A stretch of 64,000 nucleotides of DNA from Pseudomonas fluorescens (lineage in GTDB: Bacteria > Pseudomonadota > Gammaproteobacteria > Pseudomonadales > Pseudomonadaceae). The position numbers and the translations under genes are program-made. Location of the stretch: positions 62,001 to 126,000 of the forward strand of contig NZ_CABVHU010000007.1 in NCBI RefSeq assembly GCF_902497855.1, in the 5' to 3' direction. Positions 44,837 to 54,351 of the stretch are shown here, one piece after another (within the stretch, counting starts at the first letter, position 1; every line of letters begins with the position of its first letter). Under the pieces are notes generated by a model that saw only the letters and a list, made by a program, of their open reading frames with translations, was not told the DNA's origin and made no database searches.

Positions 44837-45208
44837 TCAGGCCAGGCGCCAGGCGGCAAGGCCCAGGCAGAACCAGCCGACCAGGAATGCCAGGCCGCCG
44901 AAGGGCGTGATGATCCCGAGCTTGCTGATACCGGTCATGGTCAACAGGTACAAACTGCCGGAAAATAGCAAAATGCCGATGGCAAAGGACCCGCCGGCCC
45001 AAGCGATCAAGCGACCGGGCATCTGCGTGGCCAGCAGCGCCACACCCAGCAATGCCAAGGTATGCACCAGCTGGTAGGTGACGCCGGTATGAAATATCGC
45101 CAGGTACTCGGCCGTCAGGCGGCTTTTCAGTCCGTGGGCCGCAAAGGCTCCAAGAGCAACACCGGTGAAGCCGAAGAAAGCGGCCAGCATCAGAAAGCCA
45201 CGCAGCAT
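44837..45208 (-). CDS. DUF423 (YgdD) family membrane protein
   Basis: A 123-residue inner-membrane protein with four hydrophobic segments. The family signature is GVALGAFAAHGLKSRL (about residues 16-31), followed by the His-containing stretch FHTGVTYQLVHTLALL. Its function is unknown. It is divergent from mtgA with a 74-base gap. Confidence 0.9.
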   Translation of the reverse strand: MLRGFLMLAAFFGFTGVALGAFAAHGLKSRLTAEYLAIFHTGVTYQLVHTLALLGVALLATQMPGRLIAWAGGSFAIGILLFSGSLYLLTMTGISKLGIITPFGGLAFLVGWFCLGLAAWRLA

Positions 45209-45220
45209 GAAGAACTCCAG

Positions 45221-45249
45221 TCAGACTCGATCCACAGGGTCTGTATAAT
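45221..45249 (+). promoter_or_regulatory. Probable sigma-70 promoter of mtgA
   Basis: A perfect TATAAT lies at 45244-45249, 33 bases before the mtgA start. The hexamer at the right distance upstream (TCAGAC) is a poor -35, so the call rests on the -10. Confidence 0.45.
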
Positions 45250-45282
45250 GGCCCGCTCGACGGGTTCGGCCAAGCCATCTCT

Positions 45283-46005
45283 ATGCTGCGTATATTTTTG
45301 CGACGATTCATGAAGGCCCTGCTCTGGTTCGCGGGCGGCAGCGTAGTGCTGGTCCTGATTTTTCGCGTGATGCCACCGCCAGGGACCACGCTGATGGTCG
45401 AGCGCAAGATCGAATCCTGGATCGACGGCGAACCGATTGACCTGCAACGCACCTGGAAACCCTGGGATGAAATCTCCGACGACCTGAAAGTCGCGGTGAT
45501 TGCGGGCGAGGACCAGAAATTCCCGGAGCATTGGGGTTTTGACTTCGGTGCGATCCAGAAAGCCTTGGCCCACAACGAGCTCGGCGGCACGATCCGGGGT
45601 GCCAGCACCCTGAGCCAGCAGGTCTCGAAAAACCTGTTCCTGTGGTCCGGCCGCAGCTGGCTGCGCAAAGGCCTGGAAGCCTGGTTTACCGGGTTGATCG
45701 AAGTACTGTGGCCCAAGCAGCGGATTCTTGAGGTGTACCTCAACAGCGTTGAGTGGGATGAAGGAGTATTTGGCGCCGAAGCGGCGGCCAGGCATCACTT
45801 TGGCGTAAGCGCCAAGGGTCTCAGCCGACAGCAATCAAGTTTGCTGGCCGCCGTATTGCCCAACCCGCGCGTGTGGAGCGCCGGCCATCCGACCAGCTAT
45901 GTAGCTCGGCGGGCGGGGTGGATTCGGCAGCAGATGAGCCAGTTGGGTGGCGACAGTTATCTGGTTGGCATCAACGATTCGCGCCGGGCGCCTTGGTCTC
46001 AATGA
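45283..46005 (+). CDS. mtgA: Monofunctional biosynthetic peptidoglycan transglycosylase
   Basis: A 240-residue inner-membrane glycosyltransferase of family 51 that polymerises lipid II into glycan strands. A membrane segment covers about residues 10-30. The catalytic Glu is in VIAGEDQKFPEHWGFDF (about residue 72), and the second motif is RGASTLSQQVSKNLFLW (about 106-122). There is no transpeptidase domain. It is monocistronic and faces rpoH tail to tail across a terminator. Confidence 0.94.
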   Translation: MLRIFLRRFMKALLWFAGGSVVLVLIFRVMPPPGTTLMVERKIESWIDGEPIDLQRTWKPWDEISDDLKVAVIAGEDQKFPEHWGFDFGAIQKALAHNELGGTIRGASTLSQQVSKNLFLWSGRSWLRKGLEAWFTGLIEVLWPKQRILEVYLNSVEWDEGVFGAEAAARHHFGVSAKGLSRQQSSLLAAVLPNPRVWSAGHPTSYVARRAGWIRQQMSQLGGDSYLVGINDSRRAPWSQ

Positions 46006-46017
46006 ATTGACGCGATC

Positions 46018-46113
46018 CCTGTAGGAGCGAGGCTTGCCCGCGAAGGCGTCGTGTCAGTCATGACGATGGCGGCTGATACAACGCCTTCGCGGGCAAGCCT
46101 CGCTCCTACAGGG
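46018..46113. repeat. REP doublet
   Basis: An inverted pair of CCTGTAGGAGCGAGGCTTGC units between mtgA and the shared terminator with rpoH. Confidence 0.9.
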
Positions 46114-46122
46114 GACGACGCG

Positions 46123-46163
46123 AAAAAAAACGCCCCGATCATCTCTGATCGGGGCGTTTTTTA
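46123..46163. terminator. Bidirectional Rho-independent terminator between mtgA and rpoH
   Basis: CGCCCCGATCA and TGATCGGGGCG form an 11-bp perfect stem with loop TCTC, flanked by eight A on the left and six T on the right. It can stop transcription from both convergent genes. Confidence 0.95.
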
Positions 46164-46178
46164 TTGCCGGTGTGCAGG

Positions 46179-47033
46179 TTACGCCGCAATCGACAACTTG
46201 AGCTTGTTCATCGCGCTCTTCTCGAGTTGACGAATGCGCTCGGCCGACACGTTGTACTTCTGCGCCAGGTCGTGCAGCGTGGCTTTTTCTTCTGCCAGCC
46301 AGCGCTGGTAGAGGATGTCACGGCTGCGGTCGTCCAGCACTTCCAGCGCTTCGTGCAGGTTGTTATTGGAGTTGTCGCTCCAGTCGGCATCTTCCAGTTG
46401 ACGGGCCGGGTCGTACCGGTGGTCTTCCAGGTAGTTGGCCGGCGACTGGAATGCACTGTCGTCGTCCGCTTCCGCGGCCGGGTCGAAGGCCATGTCATGG
46501 CCGGTCAGGCGACTTTCCATCTCGCGCACTTCCCGCGGCTCTACGCCAAGGCTTTCCGCCACACGGTGGACTTCCTCGTTGTTCAGCCATGCCAGGCGTT
46601 TCTTCTGGCTGCGCAGGTTGAAGAACAGCTTGCGCTGGGCCTTGGTGGTCGCGACTTTCACGATGCGCCAGTTGCGCAGGATGAACTCGTGGATTTCCGC
46701 TTTGATCCAGTGCACCGCAAAGGACACCAGGCGCACACCCATTTCCGGGTTGAAGCGCTTCACGGCCTTCATCAGGCCGACGTTGCCCTCCTGGATCAGG
46801 TCAGCCTGAGCCAGACCGTAGCCGGAATAGCTACGGGCAATATGTACAACAAAACGCAGGTGGGCGAGCACCATCTGCCGAGCCGCCCCCAAATCCTGCT
46901 CATAATAGAGACTCTCGGCCAGTTCACGCTCCTGCTCCGGCGTCAGCAATGGAATGCTGTTTACCGTGTGCACATAGGCCTCCAGGTTCGCACCCGGGAC
47001 CAGAGCATATGCAGGTTGCAAAGAATTGGTCAT
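46179..47033 (-). CDS. rpoH: RNA polymerase heat-shock sigma factor (sigma-32)
   Basis: A 284-residue alternative sigma factor for heat-shock genes. Region 2 is clear in [41 protein letters not shown] (about residues 54-94). The RpoH box [10 protein letters not shown] follows at about residue 132, and region 4 ends with [26 protein letters not shown]. The ATG at 47033 has CGGAGG nine bases upstream. It is 113 bases downstream of ftsX, so it has its own leader. I looked there for an obvious anti-ribosome-site helix and found none. Confidence 0.96.
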   Translation of the reverse strand: MTNSLQPAYALVPGANLEAYVHTVNSIPLLTPEQERELAESLYYEQDLGAARQMVLAHLRFVVHIARSYSGYGLAQADLIQEGNVGLMKAVKRFNPEMGVRLVSFAVHWIKAEIHEFILRNWRIVKVATTKAQRKLFFNLRSQKKRLAWLNNEEVHRVAESLGVEPREVREMESRLTGHDMAFDPAAEADDDSAFQSPANYLEDHRYDPARQLEDADWSDNSNNNLHEALEVLDDRSRDILYQRWLAEEKATLHDLAQKYNVSAERIRQLEKSAMNKLKLSIAA

Positions 47034-47146
47034 ACGAAAAAACCTCCGACTTACATAACTCGTGCAGTTCAGCACTGCGAAAATTGACCGGAAACCGAAA
47101 GACAAGTTCCCATAAACGCTGAAAGGTCAATACGAGCAAAATGATA

Positions 47147-48169
47147 TTACTTTGGCGCAAGCTCCCTCAGGTGGCGTGCGACTGCAATCCATGCACCGAT
47201 ATACCCCAACAGCACCGCGCCAAGCAAGAGCGACAGACCGTCGGCAACCGGCACTCCGGCCAGCGCGAAATCACTGCCGTACAATCCGGCCAGCCCGACG
47301 ACCGCGTCGTTCAGCCAGTCCAGGCCGAACGCCAGTAGGCCCCATGAAAGAATCCCCGCACCAAAGCCATAAAGCGCCCCCATATACAGAAAGGGCCTGC
47401 GCACATAGCTGTCAGTGCCGCCCACGAGTTTAATCACTTCTATCTCTGTGCGGCGGTTTTCAATATGAAGACGAATGGTATTGCCTATCACCAAAAGTAA
47501 TGCAGAAACCAGAAGCACGGTCAGACCGAAGACAAAACGGTCACCCAGCTTGAGGATCGCCGCCAAACGCTCGACCCAGACTAGATCAAGTTGCGCCTGT
47601 TGTACCTTCGGCAACTCGGAAAGTTTTTGTCTTAATGCTTCAAGGGCAGGCTTGTCAACTTCGTCCGGAGTCACCAGCACCACGCCGGGCAGCGGGTTGT
47701 CAGGCAACTCCTTGAGCGCCTCCCCCAGACCGGACTGTTGCTGGAACTCTTCCAGCGCCTGGTCGCGGCCGACATATTCGGCCTCCGCCACACCGGGCAT
47801 GCCCTTGATCTGCTCGCGCAACGCCTCGCCCTCGGTCGGGCTGGCGTCGATTTGCAAGTAGAGGGAAATCTGCGCCGCACGCTGCCAGGAACCGCCGAGA
47901 CGCTCCACGTTACCTAGCAGAAGTGACAGGCCCATGGGCAGACTGAGGGCAACCGCCATCGCCATGCAGGTGAAAAAACTGCCGAGTGGCTGCTTGCCCA
48001 GGCGCCGCAAACTATCCAGCAGGCTGGCACGATGACTTTCGATCCAGGCGCGCAGCAGCGTGGCGAAGTCCGGACCATCGTCATCGTCGCGTTTTTTCTT
48101 CTGCGGTTGCGGATCGGCACCCTTGGGCGCTACGCGTTCAGATACCTTGGGGCTGCGTGTCGCACTCAT
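47147..48169 (-). CDS. ftsX: Cell division protein FtsX
   Basis: The membrane subunit of the FtsEX complex, which in E. coli activates septal peptidoglycan hydrolases, 340 residues. A polar, basic N-terminal tail (about 45 residues with KKKRDDDDG) precedes the first membrane segment (about 63-88). A periplasmic loop of about 110 residues and three further spans follow, the last ones in ALLLVIGNTIRL and GAVLLGYIGAWIAV. It overlaps ftsE by four bases. Confidence 0.94.
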   Translation of the reverse strand: MSATRSPKVSERVAPKGADPQPQKKKRDDDDGPDFATLLRAWIESHRASLLDSLRRLGKQPLGSFFTCMAMAVALSLPMGLSLLLGNVERLGGSWQRAAQISLYLQIDASPTEGEALREQIKGMPGVAEAEYVGRDQALEEFQQQSGLGEALKELPDNPLPGVVLVTPDEVDKPALEALRQKLSELPKVQQAQLDLVWVERLAAILKLGDRFVFGLTVLLVSALLLVIGNTIRLHIENRRTEIEVIKLVGGTDSYVRRPFLYMGALYGFGAGILSWGLLAFGLDWLNDAVVGLAGLYGSDFALAGVPVADGLSLLLGAVLLGYIGAWIAVARHLRELAPK

Positions 48170-48837
48170 ACGGCGGCCTCCCCGTCGCCGATCAATCGGC
48201 CGCGTTGCAGGGTCAGCATGCGGTGACGCATGCGAGCGATCAGCGCCAGGTCGTGACTGGCGATCAGTACGCTGGTGCCCAGACGGTTGATGTCTTCAAA
48301 GACGCCCATGATTTCGGCTGCCAGGCGCGGGTCGAGGTTACCGGTCGGTTCATCCGCCAGCAGCAAGGCCGGGCGGTGGACGATGGCGCGGGCGATGCCG
48401 ACGCGCTGTTGCTGACCGGTAGACAGATCGCCCGGGTACAGATCGGTCTTGTCCGACAGCGCCACGCGCTCCAGGGCCGAGTCCACGCGCTTGACGATCT
48501 CGGCCTTGGACAGGCCAAGAATCTGTAACGGCAACGCGACGTTGTTGAACACTGTGCGATCGAACAACAGCTGGTGGTTCTGGAACACCACGCCGATCTG
48601 CCGACGCAGGAAAGGTATCTGCGCGTTGCTGATGGTGGCCAGGTCTTGCCCGGCCAGCAGCAATTTGCCAGTGGTCGGGCGTTCCATGGCCAATAGCAGC
48701 CGCAGCAGGGTGCTTTTACCGGCGCCGGAATGGCCGGTGACAAACAAGAATTCGCCCCGACGGACTCGAAAGCTCAGCTCATGCAAGCCGACGTGACCGT
48801 TCGGATAGCGTTTACCGACCTGTTCGAAACGAATCAT
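48166..48837 (-). CDS. ftsE: Cell division ATP-binding protein FtsE
   Basis: The ABC-type ATPase of FtsEX, 223 residues. Walker A is GHSGAGKST (about residues 35-43), the signature LSTGQQQRVGIARA (about 136-149), and Walker B LLLADEPTGNLD (about 155-166). It overlaps both ftsY and ftsX by four bases, so ftsY-ftsE-ftsX is a tightly coupled operon. Confidence 0.96.
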   Translation of the reverse strand: MIRFEQVGKRYPNGHVGLHELSFRVRRGEFLFVTGHSGAGKSTLLRLLLAMERPTTGKLLLAGQDLATISNAQIPFLRRQIGVVFQNHQLLFDRTVFNNVALPLQILGLSKAEIVKRVDSALERVALSDKTDLYPGDLSTGQQQRVGIARAIVHRPALLLADEPTGNLDPRLAAEIMGVFEDINRLGTSVLIASHDLALIARMRHRMLTLQRGRLIGDGEAAV

Positions 48838-50420
48838 GAACGCTCCCGCTCGGCAAACAGTGCCTGGACAAAGGGTTCTGCTTCAAAAGTACGTAAATCA
48901 TCGATGCCTTCACCGACACCGATATAGCGGATCGGCAGGCCAAACTGCTTGGCCAGGGCGAAAATCACCCCGCCCTTGGCGGTGCCGTCCAGTTTAGTCA
49001 ATGCCAGACCGGTCAGTTCGACGGTCTGGTTGAACTGCTTGGCCTGGTTGATGGCGTTCTGGCCGGTGCCGGCATCCAGTACCAGCAACACTTCGTGGGG
49101 CGCGTCGGCATCGAGCTTGCCGATCACCCGGCGCACCTTCTTAAGCTCTTCCATCAGGTTGTCTTTGGTGTGCAGGCGACCGGCGGTGTCGGCGATCAAA
49201 ACGTCGATGCCACGGGCCTTCGCGGCCTGCACGGCGTCGAAGATCACCGAGGCCGAGTCGGCGCCGGTGTGCTGGGCAATGACCGGGATCTTGTTGCGTT
49301 CGCCCCAGACCTGCAATTGCTCGACCGCTGCGGCGCGGAACGTGTCACCCGCCGCCAGCATGACTTTCTTGCCTTCGAGTTGCAGCTTCTTCGCCAGCTT
49401 GCCGATGGTGGTGGTCTTGCCGGCGCCGTTGACGCCGACCACCAGAATCACGAACGGCTTGTTCTGCGAAGTGATCTTCAGCGGCTGCTCGACAGGTTTG
49501 AGCATGGCCGCGAGCTCGGCCTGCAGGGACTTGTAGAGCGCGTTCGCATCGGCCAGTTCTTTGCGTGCCACCTTCTGCGTCAGGCGCTGGATGATCACCG
49601 AAGTGGCTTCGACGCCCACGTCAGCGGTCAACAGGCGGGTCTCGATGTCTTCGAGCAGCTCGTCATCGATGATCTTCTTGCCCAGGAACAGGCTGGCCAT
49701 GCCTTCGCCGATGCTGGCGCTGGTCTTGGACAGGCCTTGCTTGAGGCGGGCGAAGAAGCCGGCCTTGGTTTCCTCGGTACGCGCAGGCTCTGCGGGGGCC
49801 TCTACGGGCACGACAGGTGCCGGGGCAACGGGCGCAACAACGGGAACGGGGGCAGGAACAACCGGGGCAGCAGCAGGAACGGGTGCTGGAGCAACTGGAG
49901 CAACAACAGGAACGGGTACTGGAGCAACCGGAGCAACAAATGCTGGAGCCACAGGCGCCGGGATCGCCGGAACAGGTTCGGCCACCACGACTGGCGCGAT
50001 CACCGGTACCACCACCGGTGACTGAACCGGCTCGGGCGCAAAAGCGGTCGGGGTCGGAATCGGCGGTGCAATGTGCGGCGCCAACTCATCTTCGACCAAT
50101 GCCACCGGCTCTTCCGCCACAGGCAATGTCAGCCAGGGCTCGGCAGCGGGGGTCAACGGCAACGGGGGCACGGTGTCGGCCACCACACGGGGGGCAGGCT
50201 CGATGACCGGTTGCAGCACCGGCTCGGCGATCGGCAAGACCGTCGGCGCGGGCTTTTCATCGATGACCGGCGCAGGTGTTGGCTCAGGCTGCTCAGGAAG
50301 AGGCTGTGGATGTGGCTGTTCGACGACGGGTTCCTGCGGCTTTTTGCGCAGCCATCCGAACAGGCTTTTCTTCTCGCCAGCCGCAGCTGGGGCTTTCTTG
50401 TCGTCGTTGGAACCAAACAT
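48834..50420 (-). CDS. ftsY: Signal recognition particle receptor FtsY
   Basis: The SRP receptor GTPase that docks ribosome-SRP complexes at the membrane, 528 residues. The first 220 residues are an acidic A domain, here very rich in Pro, Ala and Val (repeated APV, PAPVPV), which is longer and more repetitive than in E. coli. The NG domain follows from about residue 225. Its GTPase motifs are GVNGAGKTTTIGKLAKKL (about 330), DTAGRLHTKDNLMEEL (about 412) and TKLDGTAKGG near the end. It starts the ftsYEX operon. Confidence 0.95.
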   Translation of the reverse strand: MFGSNDDKKAPAAAGEKKSLFGWLRKKPQEPVVEQPHPQPLPEQPEPTPAPVIDEKPAPTVLPIAEPVLQPVIEPAPRVVADTVPPLPLTPAAEPWLTLPVAEEPVALVEDELAPHIAPPIPTPTAFAPEPVQSPVVVPVIAPVVVAEPVPAIPAPVAPAFVAPVAPVPVPVVAPVAPAPVPAAAPVVPAPVPVVAPVAPAPVVPVEAPAEPARTEETKAGFFARLKQGLSKTSASIGEGMASLFLGKKIIDDELLEDIETRLLTADVGVEATSVIIQRLTQKVARKELADANALYKSLQAELAAMLKPVEQPLKITSQNKPFVILVVGVNGAGKTTTIGKLAKKLQLEGKKVMLAAGDTFRAAAVEQLQVWGERNKIPVIAQHTGADSASVIFDAVQAAKARGIDVLIADTAGRLHTKDNLMEELKKVRRVIGKLDADAPHEVLLVLDAGTGQNAINQAKQFNQTVELTGLALTKLDGTAKGGVIFALAKQFGLPIRYIGVGEGIDDLRTFEAEPFVQALFAERERS

Positions 50421-50762
50421 GGAGGACGGCTATCTCACAGTAGCGACGCGCCAAGGGCGCCCCGGCAAATAAATATTCGATGCTGAACAGACTGCGATTG
50501 ATCCAGCTTGTTCACGCGCAACATTTTGTCGAGGTGCAAACGGCACCTTACAAAATCGATTTCACGAAGGACTGAAGCGGCAAAATCGGCGAAAAAGCTA
50601 AGTCTAGTCGATAAACCACAGCCTTTTGCCGCAAACCCATACAACCTGATCAAACACAGAGGCCTGATAGGCGTGGCCGCCAGTAAAACGGATCAGTATC
50701 CTAGCACCCTCTCGCCCGCTGACGCTAAGAACAAGCGGGCAGCCCCAAAGGTTTAAAAACGA
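50421..50762. other. Intergenic region between divergent ftsY and the M16 peptidase gene
   Basis: The 342 bases hold the promoters of both divergent units. The middle part (50460-50700) is less GC-rich than the genes and has scattered A/T runs, but no promoter pair is good enough to name. One short forward reading frame (50508-50756) has no ribosome site or recognisable content. No REP element is present here. Confidence 0.5.
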
Positions 50763-52118
50763 ATGAATGCTCTAGCCCGCCGCGCTGCAGGCCTGCTGCT
50801 CAGCACAGTTTGCCTGCCCCTCTCGGCCCTGGCTGCCGACCCTCAACCCACCCACGAATTCACCCTCGAAAACGGCCTGAAGGTCGTCGTGCGCGAAGAC
50901 CATCGTGCGCCGGTGGTGGTTTCCCAAGTCTGGTACAAGGTCGGCTCCAGCTACGAGACCCCGGGTCAGACCGGTTTGTCCCACGCCCTGGAACACATGA
51001 TGTTCAAGGGCAGCGAGAAAGTCGGCCCCGGCGAGGCGTCACTGATCCTGCGCGACCTCGGTGCCGAAGAGAACGCCTTTACCAGCGACGACTTCACCGC
51101 TTATTACCAGGTGCTGGCCCGCGACCGCCTGGGCGTGGCCTTCGAGCTGGAAGCCGACCGCATGGCCAGCCTGCGCCTGCCACCGGACGAGTTCGCCCGC
51201 GAGATCGAGGTCATCAAAGAAGAACGCCGCCTGCGCACCGATGACAAGCCGATGTCCAAGGCCTACGAACGCTTCAAGGCCATGGCCTACCCGGCCAGCG
51301 GTTACCACACGCCGACCATCGGCTGGATGGCGGACCTGGACCGCATGAAGGTCGAAGAACTGCGCCACTGGTACCAGTCCTGGTACGTGCCGAACAACGC
51401 CACCCTGGTGGTGGTGGGCGACGTGACGCCGGACGAAGTCAAAACCCTGGCCCAACGCTACTTCGGCCCGATCGCCAAGCGTGACGTGCCCGCGGCGAAA
51501 ATCCCGCTGGAATTGGCCGAACCCGGCGAACGCCAGATCACCTTGCACGTGCAGACCCAACTGCCGAGCCTGATGCTGGGCTTCAACGTGCCCAGCATCG
51601 CCACCGCCGAAGACAAACGCCCGGTGAATGCCTTGCGCCTGATTTCGGCCCTGCTCGATGGCGGCTACAGCGGTCGGATCCCGACTCAACTGGAACGCGG
51701 CGAAGAACTGGTGTCCGGCGGTTCGTCGAGCTACGACGCCTATACCCGTGGCGATAGCCTGTTCACCCTGTCGGCGACACCGAACACCCAGAAAAACAAA
51801 ACCATGGCCGAGGTTGAAGCCGGTCTGTGGAAGCTGCTCGAACAGCTGAAAACCACGGCGCCGTCCACCGAAGAACTGGAACGCGTCCGCGCGCAGGTCA
51901 TTGCCGGCCTGGTTTACGAGCGTGACTCGATCACCAGCCAGGCCACCGCTATCGGTCAACTGGAAACCGTGGGCCTGTCCTGGAAGTTGATGGACACCGA
52001 ACTGGCAGACCTGGAAAGCGTGACTCCGCAAGACATCCAGAACGCCGCCAAGAAGTATTTCACCCGCGAACGTCTCAGCGTCGCCCATGTACTGCCACAG
52101 GAGACGACTCATGAGTGA
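50763..52118 (+). CDS. M16 family zinc peptidase (catalytic member), exported
   Basis: A 451-residue pitrilysin-type metallopeptidase. Residues 1-24 form a signal peptide ending ALAA, so it works in the periplasm. The inverted zinc motif is HALEH in GLSHALEHMMFKGSEK (about residues 74-89), with the third ligand Glu in the ENAFTSDDFTAYYQ-REIEVIKEERR region (about 145-155). It overlaps the following M16 gene by eight bases. Such pairs usually form a heterodimer in which this protein carries the zinc. The substrate is unknown. Confidence 0.9.
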   Translation: MNALARRAAGLLLSTVCLPLSALAADPQPTHEFTLENGLKVVVREDHRAPVVVSQVWYKVGSSYETPGQTGLSHALEHMMFKGSEKVGPGEASLILRDLGAEENAFTSDDFTAYYQVLARDRLGVAFELEADRMASLRLPPDEFAREIEVIKEERRLRTDDKPMSKAYERFKAMAYPASGYHTPTIGWMADLDRMKVEELRHWYQSWYVPNNATLVVVGDVTPDEVKTLAQRYFGPIAKRDVPAAKIPLELAEPGERQITLHVQTQLPSLMLGFNVPSIATAEDKRPVNALRLISALLDGGYSGRIPTQLERGEELVSGGSSSYDAYTRGDSLFTLSATPNTQKNKTMAEVEAGLWKLLEQLKTTAPSTEELERVRAQVIAGLVYERDSITSQATAIGQLETVGLSWKLMDTELADLESVTPQDIQNAAKKYFTRERLSVAHVLPQETTHE

Positions 52119-53601
52119 GCGTAAAAAAACCCGCCTGGCGCTGGCCGGCCTGATCGTCGTCGCACTGATCGGGTCTGCCGCCTTTTACTTTGCCAGGACC
52201 GACGAATCAAAGGCCGGCGAAGCCCTGGACAAGGCCAAGGCCAGCCAGAAACTGCAATCGCTGGCCGAGCTCGATGGCAAGGCACCCAGCCGCCGCAGTC
52301 TGGATGTGCAGACCTGGAACACCGCCGAAGGCGCCAAGGTGCTGTTTGTCGAGGCTCGCGAATTGCCGATGTTCGACCTGCGCCTGATCTTTTCCGCCGG
52401 CAGCAGCCAGGACGCCGACGCGCCGGGCCTGGCCGTACTGACCAACGCCATGCTCAACGAAGGCGTGGCCGGCAAGGATGTCGGCGCCATCGCCCAGGGC
52501 TTCGAAGGCCTGGGCGCGGACTTTGGCAACGGCGCATTCAAGGACATGGCCCTGGCGTCCCTGCGCAGCCTCAGCGCCCCGGACAAACGCGAACCCGCGC
52601 TGCAGCTGTTCTCGGAAGTGGTCGGCAAACCGACCTTCCCTGCCGATTCGTTCGCGCGCATCAAGAACCAGATGCTCGCCGGTTTCGAATACCAGAAGCA
52701 GAACCCCGGCAAACTGGCCAGCCTGGAGCTGATGAACCGGCTCTACGGCGATCATCCGTACGCGCATTCCAGCGATGGCACGGCGAAAACCGTACCGGCG
52801 ATCACCTTGGCGCAATTGAAGGCGTTCCATGAAAAAGCCTATGCCTCCGGCAACGTGGTGATTGCGCTGGTGGGCGACCTGTCTCGCGCCGAAGCCGAGG
52901 CGATTGCCGCCCAGGTGTCCGGTGCGCTGCCCAAAGGACCGGCCCTGGCGAAAATCCCGCAGCCGGCAGAACCCAAAGCCAGCATCGGCCACATCGAGTT
53001 TCCGTCCAAGCAGACCAACCTGATGCTCGCGCAGCTGGGCATCGACCGTGACGACCCGGACTACGCGGCGCTGTCCATGGGCAACCAGATCCTTGGCGGT
53101 GGTGGCTTTGGTACGCGGTTGATGAGCGAAGTTCGCGAGAAGCGTGGCCTGGCCTATGGCGTATATTCGGGCTTCACCCCGATGCAGGCGCGTGGTCCGT
53201 TCATGATCAACCTGCAAACCCGCGCCGAGATGAGCGAAGGCACACTGAAACTGGTGCAGGATGTACTGGCCGACTACCTCAAGACCGGCCCGACGGAAAA
53301 AGAACTCGACGACGCCAAGCGCGAACTGGCCGGCAGCTTCCCGCTGTCCACCGCCAGCAACGCCGATATCGTTGGCCAGCTCGGTGCCATGGGCTTCTAC
53401 AACCTGCCATTAAGCTATCTGGAAGACTTCATGCAGCAGTCCCAGAGCCTGACCGTCGAACAGGTCAAAAACGCACTGAACAAACACCTGAGCACGGATA
53501 AACTGGTCATCGTCAGCGCCGGCCCGACCGTGCCGCAAAAGCCGTTACCGGCCCCTTCTGATAAACCTGCCGAGCAACCGCTCGGGGTTCCGGAGCATTA
53601 A
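52111..53601 (+). CDS. M16 family peptidase-like protein (non-catalytic partner)
   Basis: A 496-residue M16 protein with an N-terminal membrane anchor or signal (about residues 8-28). At the place of the HxxEH motif it has NAMLNEGVAG, so it cannot bind zinc there. It keeps the other half-site marks, GGGGFGTRLMSEVREKRGLAYGVYSGF (about residues 328-354), with the Arg/Tyr pair that helps substrate binding. This is the pattern of the non-catalytic subunit in M16B pairs. The ATG at 52111 lies inside the end of the first gene, and its stop shares one base with the start of rsmD (TAATG). Confidence 0.88.
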   Translation: MSERKKTRLALAGLIVVALIGSAAFYFARTDESKAGEALDKAKASQKLQSLAELDGKAPSRRSLDVQTWNTAEGAKVLFVEARELPMFDLRLIFSAGSSQDADAPGLAVLTNAMLNEGVAGKDVGAIAQGFEGLGADFGNGAFKDMALASLRSLSAPDKREPALQLFSEVVGKPTFPADSFARIKNQMLAGFEYQKQNPGKLASLELMNRLYGDHPYAHSSDGTAKTVPAITLAQLKAFHEKAYASGNVVIALVGDLSRAEAEAIAAQVSGALPKGPALAKIPQPAEPKASIGHIEFPSKQTNLMLAQLGIDRDDPDYAALSMGNQILGGGGFGTRLMSEVREKRGLAYGVYSGFTPMQARGPFMINLQTRAEMSEGTLKLVQDVLADYLKTGPTEKELDDAKRELAGSFPLSTASNADIVGQLGAMGFYNLPLSYLEDFMQQSQSLTVEQVKNALNKHLSTDKLVIVSAGPTVPQKPLPAPSDKPAEQPLGVPEH

Positions 53602-54233
53602 TGGCCACTCGCCCTAAAAAACCCGTCCACAACGTGCATAACGGTGTGAACCAACTGCGCATCATCGGTGGTGAATGGGGCAGCCGAAAGCTGAGCTTCC
53701 CCGATGCACCAGGCTTGCGCCCTACCCCGGACCGGGTTCGTGAAACCCTGTTCAACTGGCTCGCGCCTTATGTCGCCGGCGCCAAGGTACTGGATCCATT
53801 TGCCGGTAGCGGCGCGTTGTTTCTCGAGGCTTTGTCCCGCGGCGCGGCAATGGGCCAGGCGCTGGACGCCAGCAATATTGCGGTAGCAAGCATCAAGGAA
53901 CATCTGGGTACCCTGCGCTGCACCACCGGCCAGATTCAGACAGCCGATGCCTTGCGCTACCTGGAAACCCAGACAGCAGTCGAGTACGACCTGGTGTTTC
54001 TTGATCCGCCGTTCAATCAGAACCTGCTGCCGACCGTCTGCACGCTGCTGGAAGAGCGCCAGTGGCTGGCTGACGACGCCTGGATCTACACCGAAAGTGA
54101 AAACGCGCCATCGTCCCTTGGCTTGCCTGGCAATTGGCGCCTGCACCGGGAGCAAAAATCCGGGCGGGTGTACTACGCGTTGTGGCAGCGCAGCCTTGCG
54201 CCTGCCAGCTTGAATAACATCTGGATGGACTGA
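53601..54233 (+). CDS. rsmD: 16S rRNA (guanine(966)-N(2))-methyltransferase
   Basis: A 210-residue methyltransferase that makes m2G966 in the small-subunit rRNA. Marks are LRIIGGEWGSRKLSFPD and RPTPDRVRETLFNWL at the N-terminus, the S-adenosylmethionine site VLDPFAGSGALFLEALSRGA (about residues 61-80) and the catalytic FLDPPFNQ (about 133-140). It is translationally linked to the second M16 gene. Confidence 0.94.
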   Translation: MATRPKKPVHNVHNGVNQLRIIGGEWGSRKLSFPDAPGLRPTPDRVRETLFNWLAPYVAGAKVLDPFAGSGALFLEALSRGAAMGQALDASNIAVASIKEHLGTLRCTTGQIQTADALRYLETQTAVEYDLVFLDPPFNQNLLPTVCTLLEERQWLADDAWIYTESENAPSSLGLPGNWRLHREQKSGRVYYALWQRSLAPASLNNIWMD

Positions 54234-54351
54234 CAATCCATTCAGATGTTGTATTTTCAAACGGAAACAAATCAGCAGTAGTTAACTCATCTTTTTTTAG
54301 CCAAGGTGAACTTGCGAAATAACTCGCAAGGACGCAAAGGATTATCAACGG

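Noticed and set aside
46990..47140. A possible RNA thermometer in the rpoH leader
   Set aside because: I looked for a sequence pairing with CGGAGG and found no convincing complementary stretch in the 113-base leader.
50508..50756. An 82-codon forward frame before the M16 peptidase gene
   Set aside because: It lacks a ribosome site, is basic without structure, and lies in a promoter region.
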